Source: Halalkalirubrum salinum (GTDB taxonomy: Archaea > Halobacteriota > Halobacteria > Halobacteriales > Haloferacaceae). Taken from it: a stretch of 64,000 nt of DNA. A program made the translations under genes and the position numbers. Below the pieces are notes generated by a model. It was given only the letters and a program-made list of their open reading frames with translations. It searched no databases and was not told the DNA's origin. The stretch is from contig NZ_SRSG01000032.1 in the NCBI RefSeq assembly GCF_005543295.1, forward strand, positions 1 to 64,000, read 5' to 3'. Positions 27,318 through 37,017 of the stretch are shown one piece after another (position 1 is the first letter of the stretch; every line of letters starts with the position of its first letter).

Positions 27318-29177
27318 ATGAACGTTGTGCCGGACACGAGCGCGGTAATTGACGGCCGCGTGTCCGAGCGGATCGCCGATGGTACCTACGAGGGCGCGCG
27401 AATACTCGTCCCCGAGGCCGTCGTCGGCGAGTTGGAATCGCAGGCAAACGCGGGCTACGACAGCGGCTGGGACGGCCTCTCGGAACTGCAGCGGCTCACG
27501 AGCCACGCCGAAGACGGAACAATCGAGGTCGAGTACGTCGGCCGCCGCCCACGCGCGGACGAACAGGAGGGCGCAGGCGAAGGCGACATCGATGCGCTCA
27601 TCCGCGATCTCGCGGTCGAACACGACGCGACGCTGCTGACGAGCGACGTGGTCCAATCAGAGGTCGGCAAGGCCAAAGGCCTCGCCGTCGAGTACGTCGA
27701 ACCGCGAATCCGCGGAGACGAAGAGCTCCCCATCATCGACTTCTTCACCGACGAGACAATGTCGGTGCACCTGAAAGCTGGGACGAAGCCAAAGGCCAAA
27801 CGCGGCGCGCTCAGCGACATGCACTACGAGACGATCGACGACGAGGTCTCGACAGACGAACAGATGGCCGACTGGGCCGATGGGATCGAAACGCTGGCTC
27901 GAAAGAGCCGCGAGGGCTTCATCGAACTCTCCGAGCCGGGGATGAAGATCGTCCAGTACCGCGACTACCGGATCGCGATCGCCCGCCCGCCGTTTGCCGA
28001 TGGGATCGAGATCACGGCGGTTCGGCCGATCGCAAAGACCACGCTTGACGACTACGAGTTCGCCGACGAACTGCGCGATCGGTTCCTCGAACGCCAACGC
28101 GGCGTGTTGATCTCGGGGGCACCCGGGGCCGGCAAGTCGACGTTCGCCCAGTCGGTCGCAGAGTTCCTCAACAACAACGACTACGCGGTCAAGACGATGG
28201 AGAAACCCCGCGACCTCCAGGTCGGTCCGGAGATCACCCAGTACACCGCCCTCGGCGGGGATATGGAGAAAACCGCCGACTCGCTGTTGCTCGTCCGACC
28301 GGACTATACGATCTACGACGAGGTCAGAAAGACGAAGGACTTCGGCGTATTCGCCGACATGCGGCTCGCTGGCGTCGGGATGGTTGGCGTCGTCCACGCC
28401 ACGCGGGCGATCGACGCACTCCAACGGCTCGTCGGCCGGGTCGAACTCGGAATGATCCCACAGGTCGTCGACACCGTTGTCTACATCGAAGCCGGCGAGG
28501 TCCACACCGTCTACGACGTGGGCACAGAGGTGAAGGTCCCGTCGGGACTGACTGCCGAGGATCTCGCACGGCCAGTCATCCAGGTGACGAACTTCGCGAC
28601 CGGTCGTCCCGAGTACGAGATCTACACGTTCAACCGCCAGGTCGTGACCGTCCCGCTCACTGACGAAGAGCCAGACGATACCGGAGTCGATCGGATCGCG
28701 AAAAAGGAGATCGAACGCGAGATCAAATCTGTCGCCCGCGGCCACGTCGAGGTCGAACTCCAGGGACAGAACACCGCCGTCGTCTACGTCGACGAAAACG
28801 ACATCTCCTACGTGATTGGGAAGGGGGGCGGCCGAATCACCGAGATCGAAAACCGTCTCGGGATCGACATCGACGTTCGCACCCACACCGAAAAGCCGGC
28901 AGGATCCGGCGGCGTTGCTGGCGGAGACGGCGCCACCGGTAACGCTGTCGAACCACAGGGACAGATTGTCCAGCCGGAGATCACCTCCAGACACGTCGTG
29001 ATCCGAATGGACGACCACGTTGGCGAAACCGTGGAGGTCCGCGCCGACGGCGAGTACCTCTTTACCGCGACAGTCAGCCGTGGCGGCGACATCCAGGTCT
29101 CACGAGGCTCTGCAATCGCCGAAGAACTGGAGGATGCGATCGATCGCAAGCGACAGATCACCGTCGTTCCCGCCTGA
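27318..29177 (+). CDS. PINc-VapC/ATPase/KH-domain protein
   Basis: 619 residues from the ATG at 27318 (MNVVPDTSAVIDGRV). Domains in order: PIN (DTSAVIDG...EAVVGELE..., about 1-140), central ATPase with Walker A GAPGAGKST and DYTIYDEVRKTKDF (about 250-430), and a C-terminal KH domain with GKGGGRITEIENRLGIDI (about 490-550). This architecture is archaeal-conserved and is thought to be an RNA-processing or translocating machine. An upstream in-frame ATG at 27225 would add 31 non-conserved residues. Confidence 0.92.
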   Translation: MNVVPDTSAVIDGRVSERIADGTYEGARILVPEAVVGELESQANAGYDSGWDGLSELQRLTSHAEDGTIEVEYVGRRPRADEQEGAGEGDIDALIRDLAVEHDATLLTSDVVQSEVGKAKGLAVEYVEPRIRGDEELPIIDFFTDETMSVHLKAGTKPKAKRGALSDMHYETIDDEVSTDEQMADWADGIETLARKSREGFIELSEPGMKIVQYRDYRIAIARPPFADGIEITAVRPIAKTTLDDYEFADELRDRFLERQRGVLISGAPGAGKSTFAQSVAEFLNNNDYAVKTMEKPRDLQVGPEITQYTALGGDMEKTADSLLLVRPDYTIYDEVRKTKDFGVFADMRLAGVGMVGVVHATRAIDALQRLVGRVELGMIPQVVDTVVYIEAGEVHTVYDVGTEVKVPSGLTAEDLARPVIQVTNFATGRPEYEIYTFNRQVVTVPLTDEEPDDTGVDRIAKKEIEREIKSVARGHVEVELQGQNTAVVYVDENDISYVIGKGGGRITEIENRLGIDIDVRTHTEKPAGSGGVAGGDGATGNAVEPQGQIVQPEITSRHVVIRMDDHVGETVEVRADGEYLFTATVSRGGDIQVSRGSAIAEELEDAIDRKRQITVVPA

Positions 29178-29185
29178 GCAGGGAC

Positions 29186-30394
29186 CTACCTTCGATTTTG
29201 CAGCACGGACAACCGATTCCCTGGAGCCGATCGCATCCCGTGGAGTCGATCGCCGGCCCGAACGACGAGCACGTCGTCAATCAAGAACAACCCATCCACT
29301 TGGTCGAGGTCGTCGGGCAGCGGCGCATCCCAGCGCCGATCGCCCTCGGGAGAGATGCTGTACAGCCGCAATCCGGAACGGTCCGGGACGTTTCCGTAGC
29401 GATAGATCCCATTTTCGTCAGCGACAGTGCTGGTAATCGAGTCATAGCCGTCTCCGAGCGTCCAGTACTGCTCGCCGCTTTCGAGATCGTGCGCTGCGAG
29501 GCCGTCCTCGCTGTGGAGATAGATACGGTTGCCCCCGATGATCGGCCGATCGCGCCCGGTTTCGACCGGCTTCTCCCACCGAATTGATCCATCACCGACG
29601 GCGATCGCGTATACGCTTTCTGCGCCGGGAACAGAGACGATAATCGATCGATCCGTGACGATCGGGTCGGGCATCGAAACAGCATTTGCGTCAGGAACCG
29701 AACGGGTTGCTGTCCACAACTCAGTGCCGTCCGCTGGATCGAACCGGCGACACCGGATCTCCTCGCCGTCGATCGTCAGGCACGTGAATACGTCGTCAGT
29801 TGCAGCGATCGACGGGGTTTCGTCAACAGAATGGACCCACTGCTGCTCGCCGGTGTCATCGTCGAGACAGTGGACGGCTTCATTCTCGTCGGCACAGAAG
29901 ACGTAGCCATCGCCGATGTCGATCGACCTCACAGGGCTCGGTTGCTCGACCAGCCACCGCTTTGGGTCCTCCTCGCGGCCGAAGGCTGCCGCAGCGATTC
30001 CACCGTCGATCGCCGGCACGTACACCCGATCGCCCACAGCAACCGGCTCACCGCGAAACTGTGGCTCGAATCGAATCGTCGAGGCCGATCCGTCGGGGGT
30101 GTACCGCGTCACGACTGTCTCCTCGGCGTCGATCCACTCCTCAGCGTCCCAGTCCATCCGCATCCCGGAGACGTTTCGCGCGGCGAAGACTGCGCCGTCA
30201 CTGGCCACGACTTCAGCACTGCTAGCGATCCGTTGGGGATCGTTCCACACGAGTTCACCACCACCAGGCTGGTACCCACAGCCAGCAAGTCCACTCACTG
30301 CCGCCACAGCCGCACTCGTGAGAACCGATCGTCGAGAGCACGCACGCTCGCAGGTTGTCTGTGGCCGGTCGTCAGATAGGTGACGATCAGTCAT
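29186..30394 (-). CDS. PQQ-like beta-propeller lipoprotein (Tat)
   Basis: 402 residues. The N-terminus has SRRSVLTSAAVAAVSGLAGC, a Tat twin-Arg followed by a lipobox (LAGC), so it should be exported folded and lipid-anchored. The rest consists of WD/PQQ-like blades (GEQQWVHSVD, GTELWTATRS, GSIRWEKPV, GEQYWTLG). The family binds small molecules or acts as a scaffold; no catalytic site is seen. It overlaps the HtpX stop by 4 bp, so the two are probably co-transcribed. Confidence 0.85.
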   Translation of the reverse strand: MTDRHLSDDRPQTTCERACSRRSVLTSAAVAAVSGLAGCGYQPGGGELVWNDPQRIASSAEVVASDGAVFAARNVSGMRMDWDAEEWIDAEETVVTRYTPDGSASTIRFEPQFRGEPVAVGDRVYVPAIDGGIAAAAFGREEDPKRWLVEQPSPVRSIDIGDGYVFCADENEAVHCLDDDTGEQQWVHSVDETPSIAATDDVFTCLTIDGEEIRCRRFDPADGTELWTATRSVPDANAVSMPDPIVTDRSIIVSVPGAESVYAIAVGDGSIRWEKPVETGRDRPIIGGNRIYLHSEDGLAAHDLESGEQYWTLGDGYDSITSTVADENGIYRYGNVPDRSGLRLYSISPEGDRRWDAPLPDDLDQVDGLFLIDDVLVVRAGDRLHGMRSAPGNRLSVLQNRR

Positions 30395-31419
30395 GTTGTC
30401 TCACTTGCGAGCTCGCGGAGCCGATCGATCCGATCGCTGGTCGGTGGGTGCGTCTCCGGGAAGATGTCCGTGCTCACGAGTTCGGTCTCGTCAAACGTGC
30501 GTGCTTCGAGCGGGACGACGTACAGCGCCTCCGTGCCGCCGTCGAGCGCCCTGAGATCGCGATCAGGGATCGATTCCATGGTTCCGTCAATCGTCTCGAG
30601 CGCGGAAGCGAGCGCGAGCGGATCGCCGGTGAGCGCGGCCGAAGCCCGATCGGCAGCGTACTCGCGGTACCGCGACAGCACGCGGTGGACGAGCACGCTC
30701 GCGGCCCAAAACAGCGCCGAGATGGCGAGCGTGACGGCCGCCGAGATGGCGATCGCTGCGATCGCGGCGACAACCGCCCGGCCGTCGCCGTTGCTTCGAC
30801 TCCTGCCGCCGCCGCTCCCGAGCAGACGAGTGAGTCCGTAGAGGACGTAGCCGGCGGCGATCGCGAGGTAGTAGGTGGCGGTCGGTAACAACCACGCAAC
30901 CGTCATAACCGTCGCATCTCGGTTCCCGAGGTGGGCGAGTTCGTGGGCGAGGACGGCGTCGAGCTCGTCTCCAGAAAGCGTCTCGAGCAACCCAGTCGTG
31001 AGAATCAGCGTTCCCGAGCCGGAAATTCCCCCGACTGCACAGGCGTTCGGCGTGCTGTTCGTCGAAACACAGATCGTTGGGACTGGGATATCCGCCTGCC
31101 ATGCGAGCCGCGTAACGCGCGCATGAAGCTCCGGGGATGTGTCCGGCTCGACGGGGCGTGCGTTGAGCGAGCCGGCAACGGTTCGCGAGCCGTATCGGAG
31201 CTGGATCGCGACGCCGACGATGACGACGATCGTCAGCGCGATCGGGTCAATGTAGAACTCACCGGGCCACGGGCGTTCTGTTACCCACTCTAACAGCGCA
31301 ATCCCGATCGTGTTCGCTGCAAAAATAAACGTGTACGCGAACGCGAAAGGGAGGGAACCAACGAGGAGAGCTGCAAGGGCAATACGTACTCGGAGCTCCC
31401 GATCGGGACACCACTGCAT
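30391..31419 (-). CDS. HtpX-family M48 membrane metalloprotease
   Basis: 342 residues from the ATG at 31419 (MQWCPDREL). Two N-terminal TM segments, the zinc motif HELAHLGNRD (HExxH), another TM pair with a Gly/Ser-rich loop, and the distal Glu in YREYAADRASA. C-terminal HPPTSDRIDRL matches HtpX. Function: quality control of membrane proteins at the cytoplasmic face. First gene of an operon with a Tat lipoprotein. Confidence 0.9.
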   Translation of the reverse strand: MQWCPDRELRVRIALAALLVGSLPFAFAYTFIFAANTIGIALLEWVTERPWPGEFYIDPIALTIVVIVGVAIQLRYGSRTVAGSLNARPVEPDTSPELHARVTRLAWQADIPVPTICVSTNSTPNACAVGGISGSGTLILTTGLLETLSGDELDAVLAHELAHLGNRDATVMTVAWLLPTATYYLAIAAGYVLYGLTRLLGSGGGRSRSNGDGRAVVAAIAAIAISAAVTLAISALFWAASVLVHRVLSRYREYAADRASAALTGDPLALASALETIDGTMESIPDRDLRALDGGTEALYVVPLEARTFDETELVSTDIFPETHPPTSDRIDRLRELASETT

Positions 31420-31628
31420 CAAATATCACCGGACCAGCCGTGTGATCCGTCTATTCGCCTGGAGGGACATATGTTCGAGTGATTCTCACCGACACAAAAA
31501 AGTATATTGGCTGCGTTCTGGACCAGAAATCGAACGACGCATCGCCACTGACGCCGTCTTGTGAGGTGTTGGCAGATTACTTTCCCGAAAGATAACGCTT
31601 TTTTGAGCGCCCAAGGAACCCTTATAGC

Positions 31629-32765
31629 ATGTCAGACGAGCTGAAGCGAGGACTGGAAGGCGTCCTTGTCTCGGAGTCCGATCTTAGCTACATCGACGGG
31701 GATGTTGGTAAGCTCGTATACCGAGGCTACGCGATCGAAGACCTCGCGCGCGACGCCAGCTACGAGGAGACCCTGTATCTACTATGGCACGACGAACTTC
31801 CCAACCGGGCACAGTTGGCGGCGTTCTCGGAGGCCATGGCAGCCGAGCGATCGTTAGACGACGGCGTGTTGTCAGTGATTCGTGAGATCGCCGCTGCAGA
31901 CGAAGAACCGATGGCTGCGATCAGGACGATCGTCTCGTCGTTTTCGGCGTACGATGACGACGCGGACGCATCAACCGACGATCACGACGCGAACATCCAC
32001 AAGGCGCGACGAATCACCGCCAAGACCGCGACCGCAGTCGCCGCGTACAATCGGCTTCGAAACGGTGAGGAACCTGTTGAACCCCGCAAGGACTTGAGCC
32101 ACGCGGCGAACTTCCTCTACATGCTCAACGACGAGGAGCCCGACGACGTGCTCGCGGACACGTTCGACATGGCGCTCGTGTTGCACGCTGACCACGGCCT
32201 CAACGCGTCGACGTTCTCGGCGATGGTCACCGCCTCGACGCTCGCAGATCTGCACGCCTCGGTAACAGCGGCGATCGGCACCCTCTCGGGGAGCCTCCAC
32301 GGGGGGGCAAACGCGAACGTCATGCGAATGCTCAAAGAGATCGACGACAGCGAGATGGACCCGATCGACTGGGTGAAAGACGCCTTAGATTCGGGACGAC
32401 GGGTCGCTGGCTTCGGTCACCGCGTCTACAACGTCAAGGACCCGCGGGCGAATATCCTTGGGGAAAAAAGCGAGGCACTCGGGAAGGCCGCCGGTCAAAC
32501 AAAGTGGTACGAGATGTCCGTCGAGATCGAAGACTACATTATCGACGAGAAGGGCATTGCGCCAAACGTCGACTTCTACTCGGCGTCGATGTATTACGTG
32601 ATGGGCATTCCAATAGACCTGTACACCCCTATTTTCGCGGTCAGCCGCGTCGGCGGCTGGATCGCACACGTGCTCGAACAGTGGGAAGACAACCGCCTCA
32701 TCCGACCGCGAGCCCGCTACACTGGCCCGATGGACGCCGAATTCGTCCCGCTGGACGATCGATAG
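31629..32765 (+). CDS. Citrate synthase
   Basis: 378 residues, the usual archaeal length. Active-site histidines in HADHGLNASTF and GSLHGGANANV, and GFGHRVYNVKDPR; the Asp is in NVDFYSASMYYVMG. N-terminus LEGVLVSESDLSYIDG is typical of archaeal types. Condenses acetyl-CoA and oxaloacetate in the TCA cycle. Single-gene unit. Upstream is AT-rich. Confidence 0.96.
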   Translation: MSDELKRGLEGVLVSESDLSYIDGDVGKLVYRGYAIEDLARDASYEETLYLLWHDELPNRAQLAAFSEAMAAERSLDDGVLSVIREIAAADEEPMAAIRTIVSSFSAYDDDADASTDDHDANIHKARRITAKTATAVAAYNRLRNGEEPVEPRKDLSHAANFLYMLNDEEPDDVLADTFDMALVLHADHGLNASTFSAMVTASTLADLHASVTAAIGTLSGSLHGGANANVMRMLKEIDDSEMDPIDWVKDALDSGRRVAGFGHRVYNVKDPRANILGEKSEALGKAAGQTKWYEMSVEIEDYIIDEKGIAPNVDFYSASMYYVMGIPIDLYTPIFAVSRVGGWIAHVLEQWEDNRLIRPRARYTGPMDAEFVPLDDR

Positions 32766-32798
32766 CCGCTGCTGGTAATTAATCGACGACGAAACCAA

Positions 32799-34175
32799 TT
32801 AATCGTCCGCGCCGACGCTCCCGCGTTCGTGCATCAGCTCTGCAGCACGGGTCGCCCAGTTTCCGTACCCAAACGCGACGACCACGAACAGCGCCATCCA
32901 GACGTACGCGAGAAAGACGCCGACGTACGCACCGAGAATCCCCCAACCGAGGACGTGGACAGCGAGGTATGAGAAGCCGACAAAGAAGCCGAACATCCCG
33001 GTGAGCCGAGCGAGAAACGGCACTCTGGTTTCGCTCGCGCCCTGCAGGGAGCCCGAAACGCCGATAAAGAGCGCGAGTGCTGGCGCGGAAAGTCCGTAGA
33101 CGATCGCAAAGCGGGTCGCATAGAACAGCTCCTCGCCGTCGCCGCTGCCGAGCAGTCGGACGACTGGATCGGCCTGCCAGGCCAACACCAAGCCAATCGC
33201 GCCAACCGTACAGACCGACAGCGCAGCGACGGCCCAGCCGTTGAACCGCGCGGTGCGATCGTCACCGTCGCCCAGGGCCTGGCCGACGAGAATACTCGCG
33301 GCGACGTTGTAGCCGCGGCCGAGTGGTCCGGTCACCTGCTGGTAGACCCGCCGACCGATCTGGAATCCGGCGTTGGCCGCGTCGCCGAACCCCAAAAGCA
33401 GCGCGTTGAACGGAAATTCCGCGAGTTCGGCGACGAACCCCTCGGCCATTCGCGGCGCAGAGATGACGACGAGCTGTTTCGCGATCGTCAGGTCACGTGG
33501 CCAGACTGCGTTAATGCCAGACGCGGGCCGGTAGATCGCGACGAGCAACAGCCCGGCGGTGACAACGTTCGCTGTGGTCGTCGCGAGACCAACGCCGATT
33601 ACGCCCAAGTCGGGGGCACCAAACAAGCCCAGTCCGAGGATCGCCGAGCCGGCAATGTTCACCGAATTCGCGAACACGTTGACGTACATCGGTGTCATCG
33701 TGTCACCGGTCCCTTGCAGCGCCCGTGCGCCAATCAGTGCGATGTGGCGCGCAGGAGCGGTTGCAAAGATAATCGCGAGATACACTGCGCCGGCCTGAAC
33801 AGCCGCCTCGCTTGCAGGAAATAGCCCGATCGCGAACTCCCCAAACACGAACCCGAAGGCGACAAACGGGATTCCCAGGAGGAAGCCCAGGGTAAGCGCC
33901 TGAGTAATCGCCTCGCTGCGATTTGCCGTCGCACCGCTCGCGGTGTCTTGACTCGACAGCGCGATCGCGCCACCGCCGAGTCCCAGCCCGATCCGGAGCG
34001 GAAACCGCGCGTAGAGATCCGCAAGACCGATCGCAACGACCGCCGCCGGAGAGATGAGCGCAGTAACGATGATGTCGACCGTCCGCATCAGGGTCCGGAA
34101 CGTCTGCTCGGCCATCACCGGCCACGCAAGCGCAAAGATCCGTCGCCAAACCCGGCGCACGCTCGAGAACTCCAT
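32799..34175 (-). CDS. MATE-family efflux transporter
   Basis: 458 residues with about 12 TM segments. PVMAEQTFRTLMRTVDIIVTALI opens the first helix pair, and GIGLGGGAIALSSQ and GRGYNVAASILVGQALG mark the two halves of a MATE fold. The family exports cationic drugs with Na+ or H+. Converges with the citrate synthase gene. The substrate is not deducible. Confidence 0.9.
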   Translation of the reverse strand: MEFSSVRRVWRRIFALAWPVMAEQTFRTLMRTVDIIVTALISPAAVVAIGLADLYARFPLRIGLGLGGGAIALSSQDTASGATANRSEAITQALTLGFLLGIPFVAFGFVFGEFAIGLFPASEAAVQAGAVYLAIIFATAPARHIALIGARALQGTGDTMTPMYVNVFANSVNIAGSAILGLGLFGAPDLGVIGVGLATTTANVVTAGLLLVAIYRPASGINAVWPRDLTIAKQLVVISAPRMAEGFVAELAEFPFNALLLGFGDAANAGFQIGRRVYQQVTGPLGRGYNVAASILVGQALGDGDDRTARFNGWAVAALSVCTVGAIGLVLAWQADPVVRLLGSGDGEELFYATRFAIVYGLSAPALALFIGVSGSLQGASETRVPFLARLTGMFGFFVGFSYLAVHVLGWGILGAYVGVFLAYVWMALFVVVAFGYGNWATRAAELMHERGSVGADD

Positions 34176-34480
34176 GTAACCGTGATTCGGTATCCTGCCG
34201 TTTGATCGTATCGACCGACTCGCTGGGCAGACGATCGCGCGCTGGGCGTGACGGTATTCGCTCAGTGCGATCGGCGGGTTATGTACTGTTATTTCATGCC
34301 ACAGACAGACGGCAGACGACCGTCATACGCAAAGAAAAACACCGCTTCGTCACTCGGTTTTCACTTTCACTCCGCGTTCCTCATCTTTATATAGGTGCCC
34401 GCCTTCAGTGCAATTGCACGTCACACGCGTGCATTCCCCCTTTCCCTTGCTTTTTGCGGATCACCCAGCCACCGAACAGC

Positions 34481-34590
34481 CGGTAGAGCAGGCTCTACCG
34501 AAAAGTCGTTGGCGTAATCTCTACCGAAAAGTTGTTAGTGTAGGCTCTACGGAAAAGTCGTTAGTGTAGGCTTCACCGAAAGCGATTAGC
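34481..34590. repeat. Palindrome followed by 26-bp tandem repeats upstream of ilvA
   Basis: CGGTAGAGCAGGCTCTACCG (34481-34500) is a perfect inverted repeat. Starting within it, the motif CTACCGAAAAGTCGTT recurs at 34495, 34521 and 34547 with a degenerate fourth copy at 34573, period exactly 26 bp, with AGTGTAGGCT as the shared spacer of later copies. It ends about 25 bp before the ilvA ATG. Confidence 0.85.
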
Positions 34591-34613
34591 AATAGCCGAC
34601 GGCATCCCCGGGT

Positions 34614-35825
34614 ATGCTTTCGCTTTCGGATATCGAGGCCGCTCGCGATCGGATTGACGCGTTCGTCCGACACACACCGTTGGAGTACTCGTACACCTTC
34701 TCGGAGTGGACCGACGCGAACGTCCACCTCAAACTGGAGAACTTCCAGCGAACGGGCGCGTTCAAGATCCGAGGTGCGATGAACCGGATCGAAACGCTGA
34801 CAGACGAGCAGCGATCGGCCGGCGTCGTAACTGCGAGTGCCGGCAACCACGCCCAGGGCGTCGCGCTGGCGGCCACGCGAGCGGGTGTCGACTCAAAGAT
34901 TGTCATGCCCGAACATGCGCCGATCTCGAAGGTCAAAGCCACCCGGCGGTACGGCGGTGAGGTTGTGCTCTTCGGTGCGGACTACGACGAGGCACAGGCG
35001 AAAGCGCACGAGATCGAAGCCGAGGAGGGCCGGACGTACGTCCACGCCTTCGACGACGAGTACGTGATGGCCGGCCAGGGTACGATCGGCCTCGAAATCC
35101 TCGAAGACTGCCCAGACGTCGAGACAGTTATCGTCCCGATCGGCGGCGGCGGACTCATCTCGGGAATCGCAACGGCGATCAAAGCGATCGAGCCCGAGGT
35201 CCGAGTGATTGGCGTACAGGCCGAGGGTGCCTCAAGCGTCGCCGAATCGCTGCGTAAGGGAGAGATCCACCAGATCGAAGCAGTCGATACGGTTGCTGAT
35301 GGGATCGCGACGCGATCGATCGGACAAAAGCCCTTCGAAATCATTCGTGAACGCGTCGACGAGGTCGTCACCGTCTCCGACGCCGAGATCGCACTCGCGC
35401 TTACGGTGCTGCTCGAACGGGAGAAGGCCCTCGTCGAGGGGGCTGGGGCGGTTGCGCTGGCGGCGCTTTTGTCTGGCGCGATCGACTACGAGCCGGACGA
35501 GACAATTGTCCCGGCGCTCTGTGGGGGCAACATCGATCTCAACGTGCTCACGACAGTGCTCGTCCGCGGACTGGTCCAGCTGGGGCGCTATCTCAAGATT
35601 CGGACCGTGTTGAAAGATCGCCCGGGCGCACTGCAGGGGTTAATCGATATCATCGCTGAACAACAGGCGAACATCTACGCGATCCATCACGATCGCACCT
35701 CCAAACGGATCGGCGTCAGCGACACCGAGGTCGAGATCGAACTGGAAACTCGCGGCGACGAGCACGTCGCCGAACTCGTCGCCACACTCGAAGCAGAGGG
35801 CTATATCGTCGACATTCTTGAGTGA
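34614..35825 (+). CDS. ilvA: Threonine ammonia-lyase (IlvA-type, with ACT domain)
   Basis: 403 residues. PLP lysine in FKIRGAMNR, SAGNHAQG phosphate-binding loop, GGGGLISG at the glycine loop; the C-terminal 80 residues are an ACT-type domain (RTVLKDRPGALQGLIDII...). Deaminates threonine to 2-oxobutyrate, feeding isoleucine synthesis. The ACT domain implies regulation. Upstream repeats (34481-34590) make transcriptional control likely. Other PLP beta-family roles cannot be excluded. Confidence 0.9.
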   Translation: MLSLSDIEAARDRIDAFVRHTPLEYSYTFSEWTDANVHLKLENFQRTGAFKIRGAMNRIETLTDEQRSAGVVTASAGNHAQGVALAATRAGVDSKIVMPEHAPISKVKATRRYGGEVVLFGADYDEAQAKAHEIEAEEGRTYVHAFDDEYVMAGQGTIGLEILEDCPDVETVIVPIGGGGLISGIATAIKAIEPEVRVIGVQAEGASSVAESLRKGEIHQIEAVDTVADGIATRSIGQKPFEIIRERVDEVVTVSDAEIALALTVLLEREKALVEGAGAVALAALLSGAIDYEPDETIVPALCGGNIDLNVLTTVLVRGLVQLGRYLKIRTVLKDRPGALQGLIDIIAEQQANIYAIHHDRTSKRIGVSDTEVEIELETRGDEHVAELVATLEAEGYIVDILE

Positions 35826-35956
35826 ACGATCTTCGACTACATGGCCCACAAATGCGAGCACGAACGCGCCTGATCACAACCGAAACGCTACAAGCCGGGG
35901 GAGTTGGCCGATCGCAGTCAGTAACGGCGGGATGCCCGGTGATCGTTACGCCTGTC

Positions 35957-36214
35957 TCATTCCCAGTCCGGAATGTCGCCAAGACACGCATCTGCCTCTT
36001 TCGAAACGCCGTCCATCGTGTCGTGGAATTTTCGAATGCGATCGGCTCGTTCGTGATATCCGGCTGCCAAATCCGCTTGCGTGATCGGCGGTTCGACAAT
36101 GATTTTCCCCGATTTGGTGTAGATTTCCACGTCGTCGCCGCAGCTGATATCGAGCTCCTCACGCAGTTGCTTCGGAAGCGTGATCCGTCCAGAATCACTG
36201 ATGCGTCGTTTCAT
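35957..36214 (-). CDS. SpoVT-AbrB-domain protein
   Basis: 85 residues. The swapped-hairpin AbrB domain covers about 1-45 (SDSGRITLPKQLREELDISCGDDVEIY), followed by a helical tail. Such proteins are DNA-binding regulators or antitoxins; no toxin gene is adjacent, so it may be solitary. Start chosen at the ATG beginning MKRRIS. Confidence 0.8.
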   Translation of the reverse strand: MKRRISDSGRITLPKQLREELDISCGDDVEIYTKSGKIIVEPPITQADLAAGYHERADRIRKFHDTMDGVSKEADACLGDIPDWE

Positions 36215-36318
36215 TATGTCGATCGTACGTCGTCATACCACATCAATATTCAGACAAATATCTGATGGGATAAGAAGGGATACAACGATTTTAATCACTC
36301 CCAATCGAACGCTTGAGC

Positions 36319-36699
36319 ATGAAACGAACGATCAGCACGGACGCCGCGCCGGATGCGGTCGGCGCGTACAACCAGGCAACGACGAACGGCGATCTGCTTT
36401 TCACTGCGGGACAGATCGCACTCACCCCGGACGGTGAATTACTCGCAGACGCTGACGTTGCGACACAGACCGAGCAGGCCCTTGAGAACGTGATGGCGAT
36501 CCTCGATTCGGAGGGACTCGACGCGGGATCGATCCTGAAGATGACCGTGTACTTGGACGATATCGGGGATTTCGAGGCGATGAACGAGGTGTACGCGACG
36601 TACTTCGACGATGAGCCGCCGGCGCGCAGCGCGATCGAGGTCGGCGCACTCCCGAAGGGCGCAGCCGTCGAGATTGAGGCGATCGCAACGATCGAGTAG
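36319..36699 (+). CDS. RidA/Rid-family protein
   Basis: 126 residues. PDAVGAYNQATTNGDLLFTAGQI, MAILDSEGLDAGSILKMTVYL and the Arg in PPARSAIEVGALPKGA are RidA hallmarks. RidA hydrolyses reactive enamine/imine intermediates released by threonine deaminase; IlvA lies 500 bp upstream on the same strand, which fits. The ATG at 36319 is chosen; a TTG six bases upstream would add two residues. Confidence 0.9.
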   Translation: MKRTISTDAAPDAVGAYNQATTNGDLLFTAGQIALTPDGELLADADVATQTEQALENVMAILDSEGLDAGSILKMTVYLDDIGDFEAMNEVYATYFDDEPPARSAIEVGALPKGAAVEIEAIATIE

Positions 36700-36701
36700 C
36701 C

Positions 36702-36908
36702 GTGGATCCCCGACAGAAATCGGCGGTCCTGTGGGGGCTCGTCGGTGCAATGGCGGTCGTCGTGGCCGCACAGGGATATCTGGTGGTTGGTGAATCGCTG
36801 CCGATCGGCATCGCTGCGGTTGTTTGGGTCGCGATCGCGGTTGGGATCGTGACGGCGATCGTGACGTATGCTGTCGAATATCGGCTGCTCGCGAAAGGAA
36901 GGACTTAA
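36702..36908 (+). CDS. Small two-TM membrane protein
   Basis: 68 residues from a GTG at 36702, beginning 2 bp after the RidA stop. Two hydrophobic segments (VLWGLVGAMAVVVAAQGYLVV; GIAAVVWVAIAVGIVTAIVTY) separated by a short loop. No family recognised. Co-transcription with RidA is likely from the spacing. Confidence 0.7.
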   Translation: MDPRQKSAVLWGLVGAMAVVVAAQGYLVVGESLPIGIAAVVWVAIAVGIVTAIVTYAVEYRLLAKGRT

Positions 36909-36936
36909 AATCCGCAAGGGGGTATCCACGGGTGGA

Positions 36937-37017
36937 GCCAGGATGGCCGAGTGGTAAGGCGCACGCCTGGAAAGCGTGTTCCCTCTGGGATCCAGGGTTC
37001 AAATCCCTGTCCTGGCG
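36937..37017 (+). tRNA. tRNA-Ser (GGA anticodon)
   Basis: Acceptor arms GCCAGGA / TCCTGGC, a class II variable arm, and anticodon loop CTGGAAA (GGA, serine). T-arm GGTTCAAATCC present. Discriminator base G at 37017. CCA is not encoded. Three copies of its 3' end follow directly. Confidence 0.95.

Noticed and set aside
34495-34590. CRISPR-like array or terminator before ilvA
   Set aside because: Repeats are 16 bp with conserved, not unique, spacers. It does not follow the end of a + strand gene.
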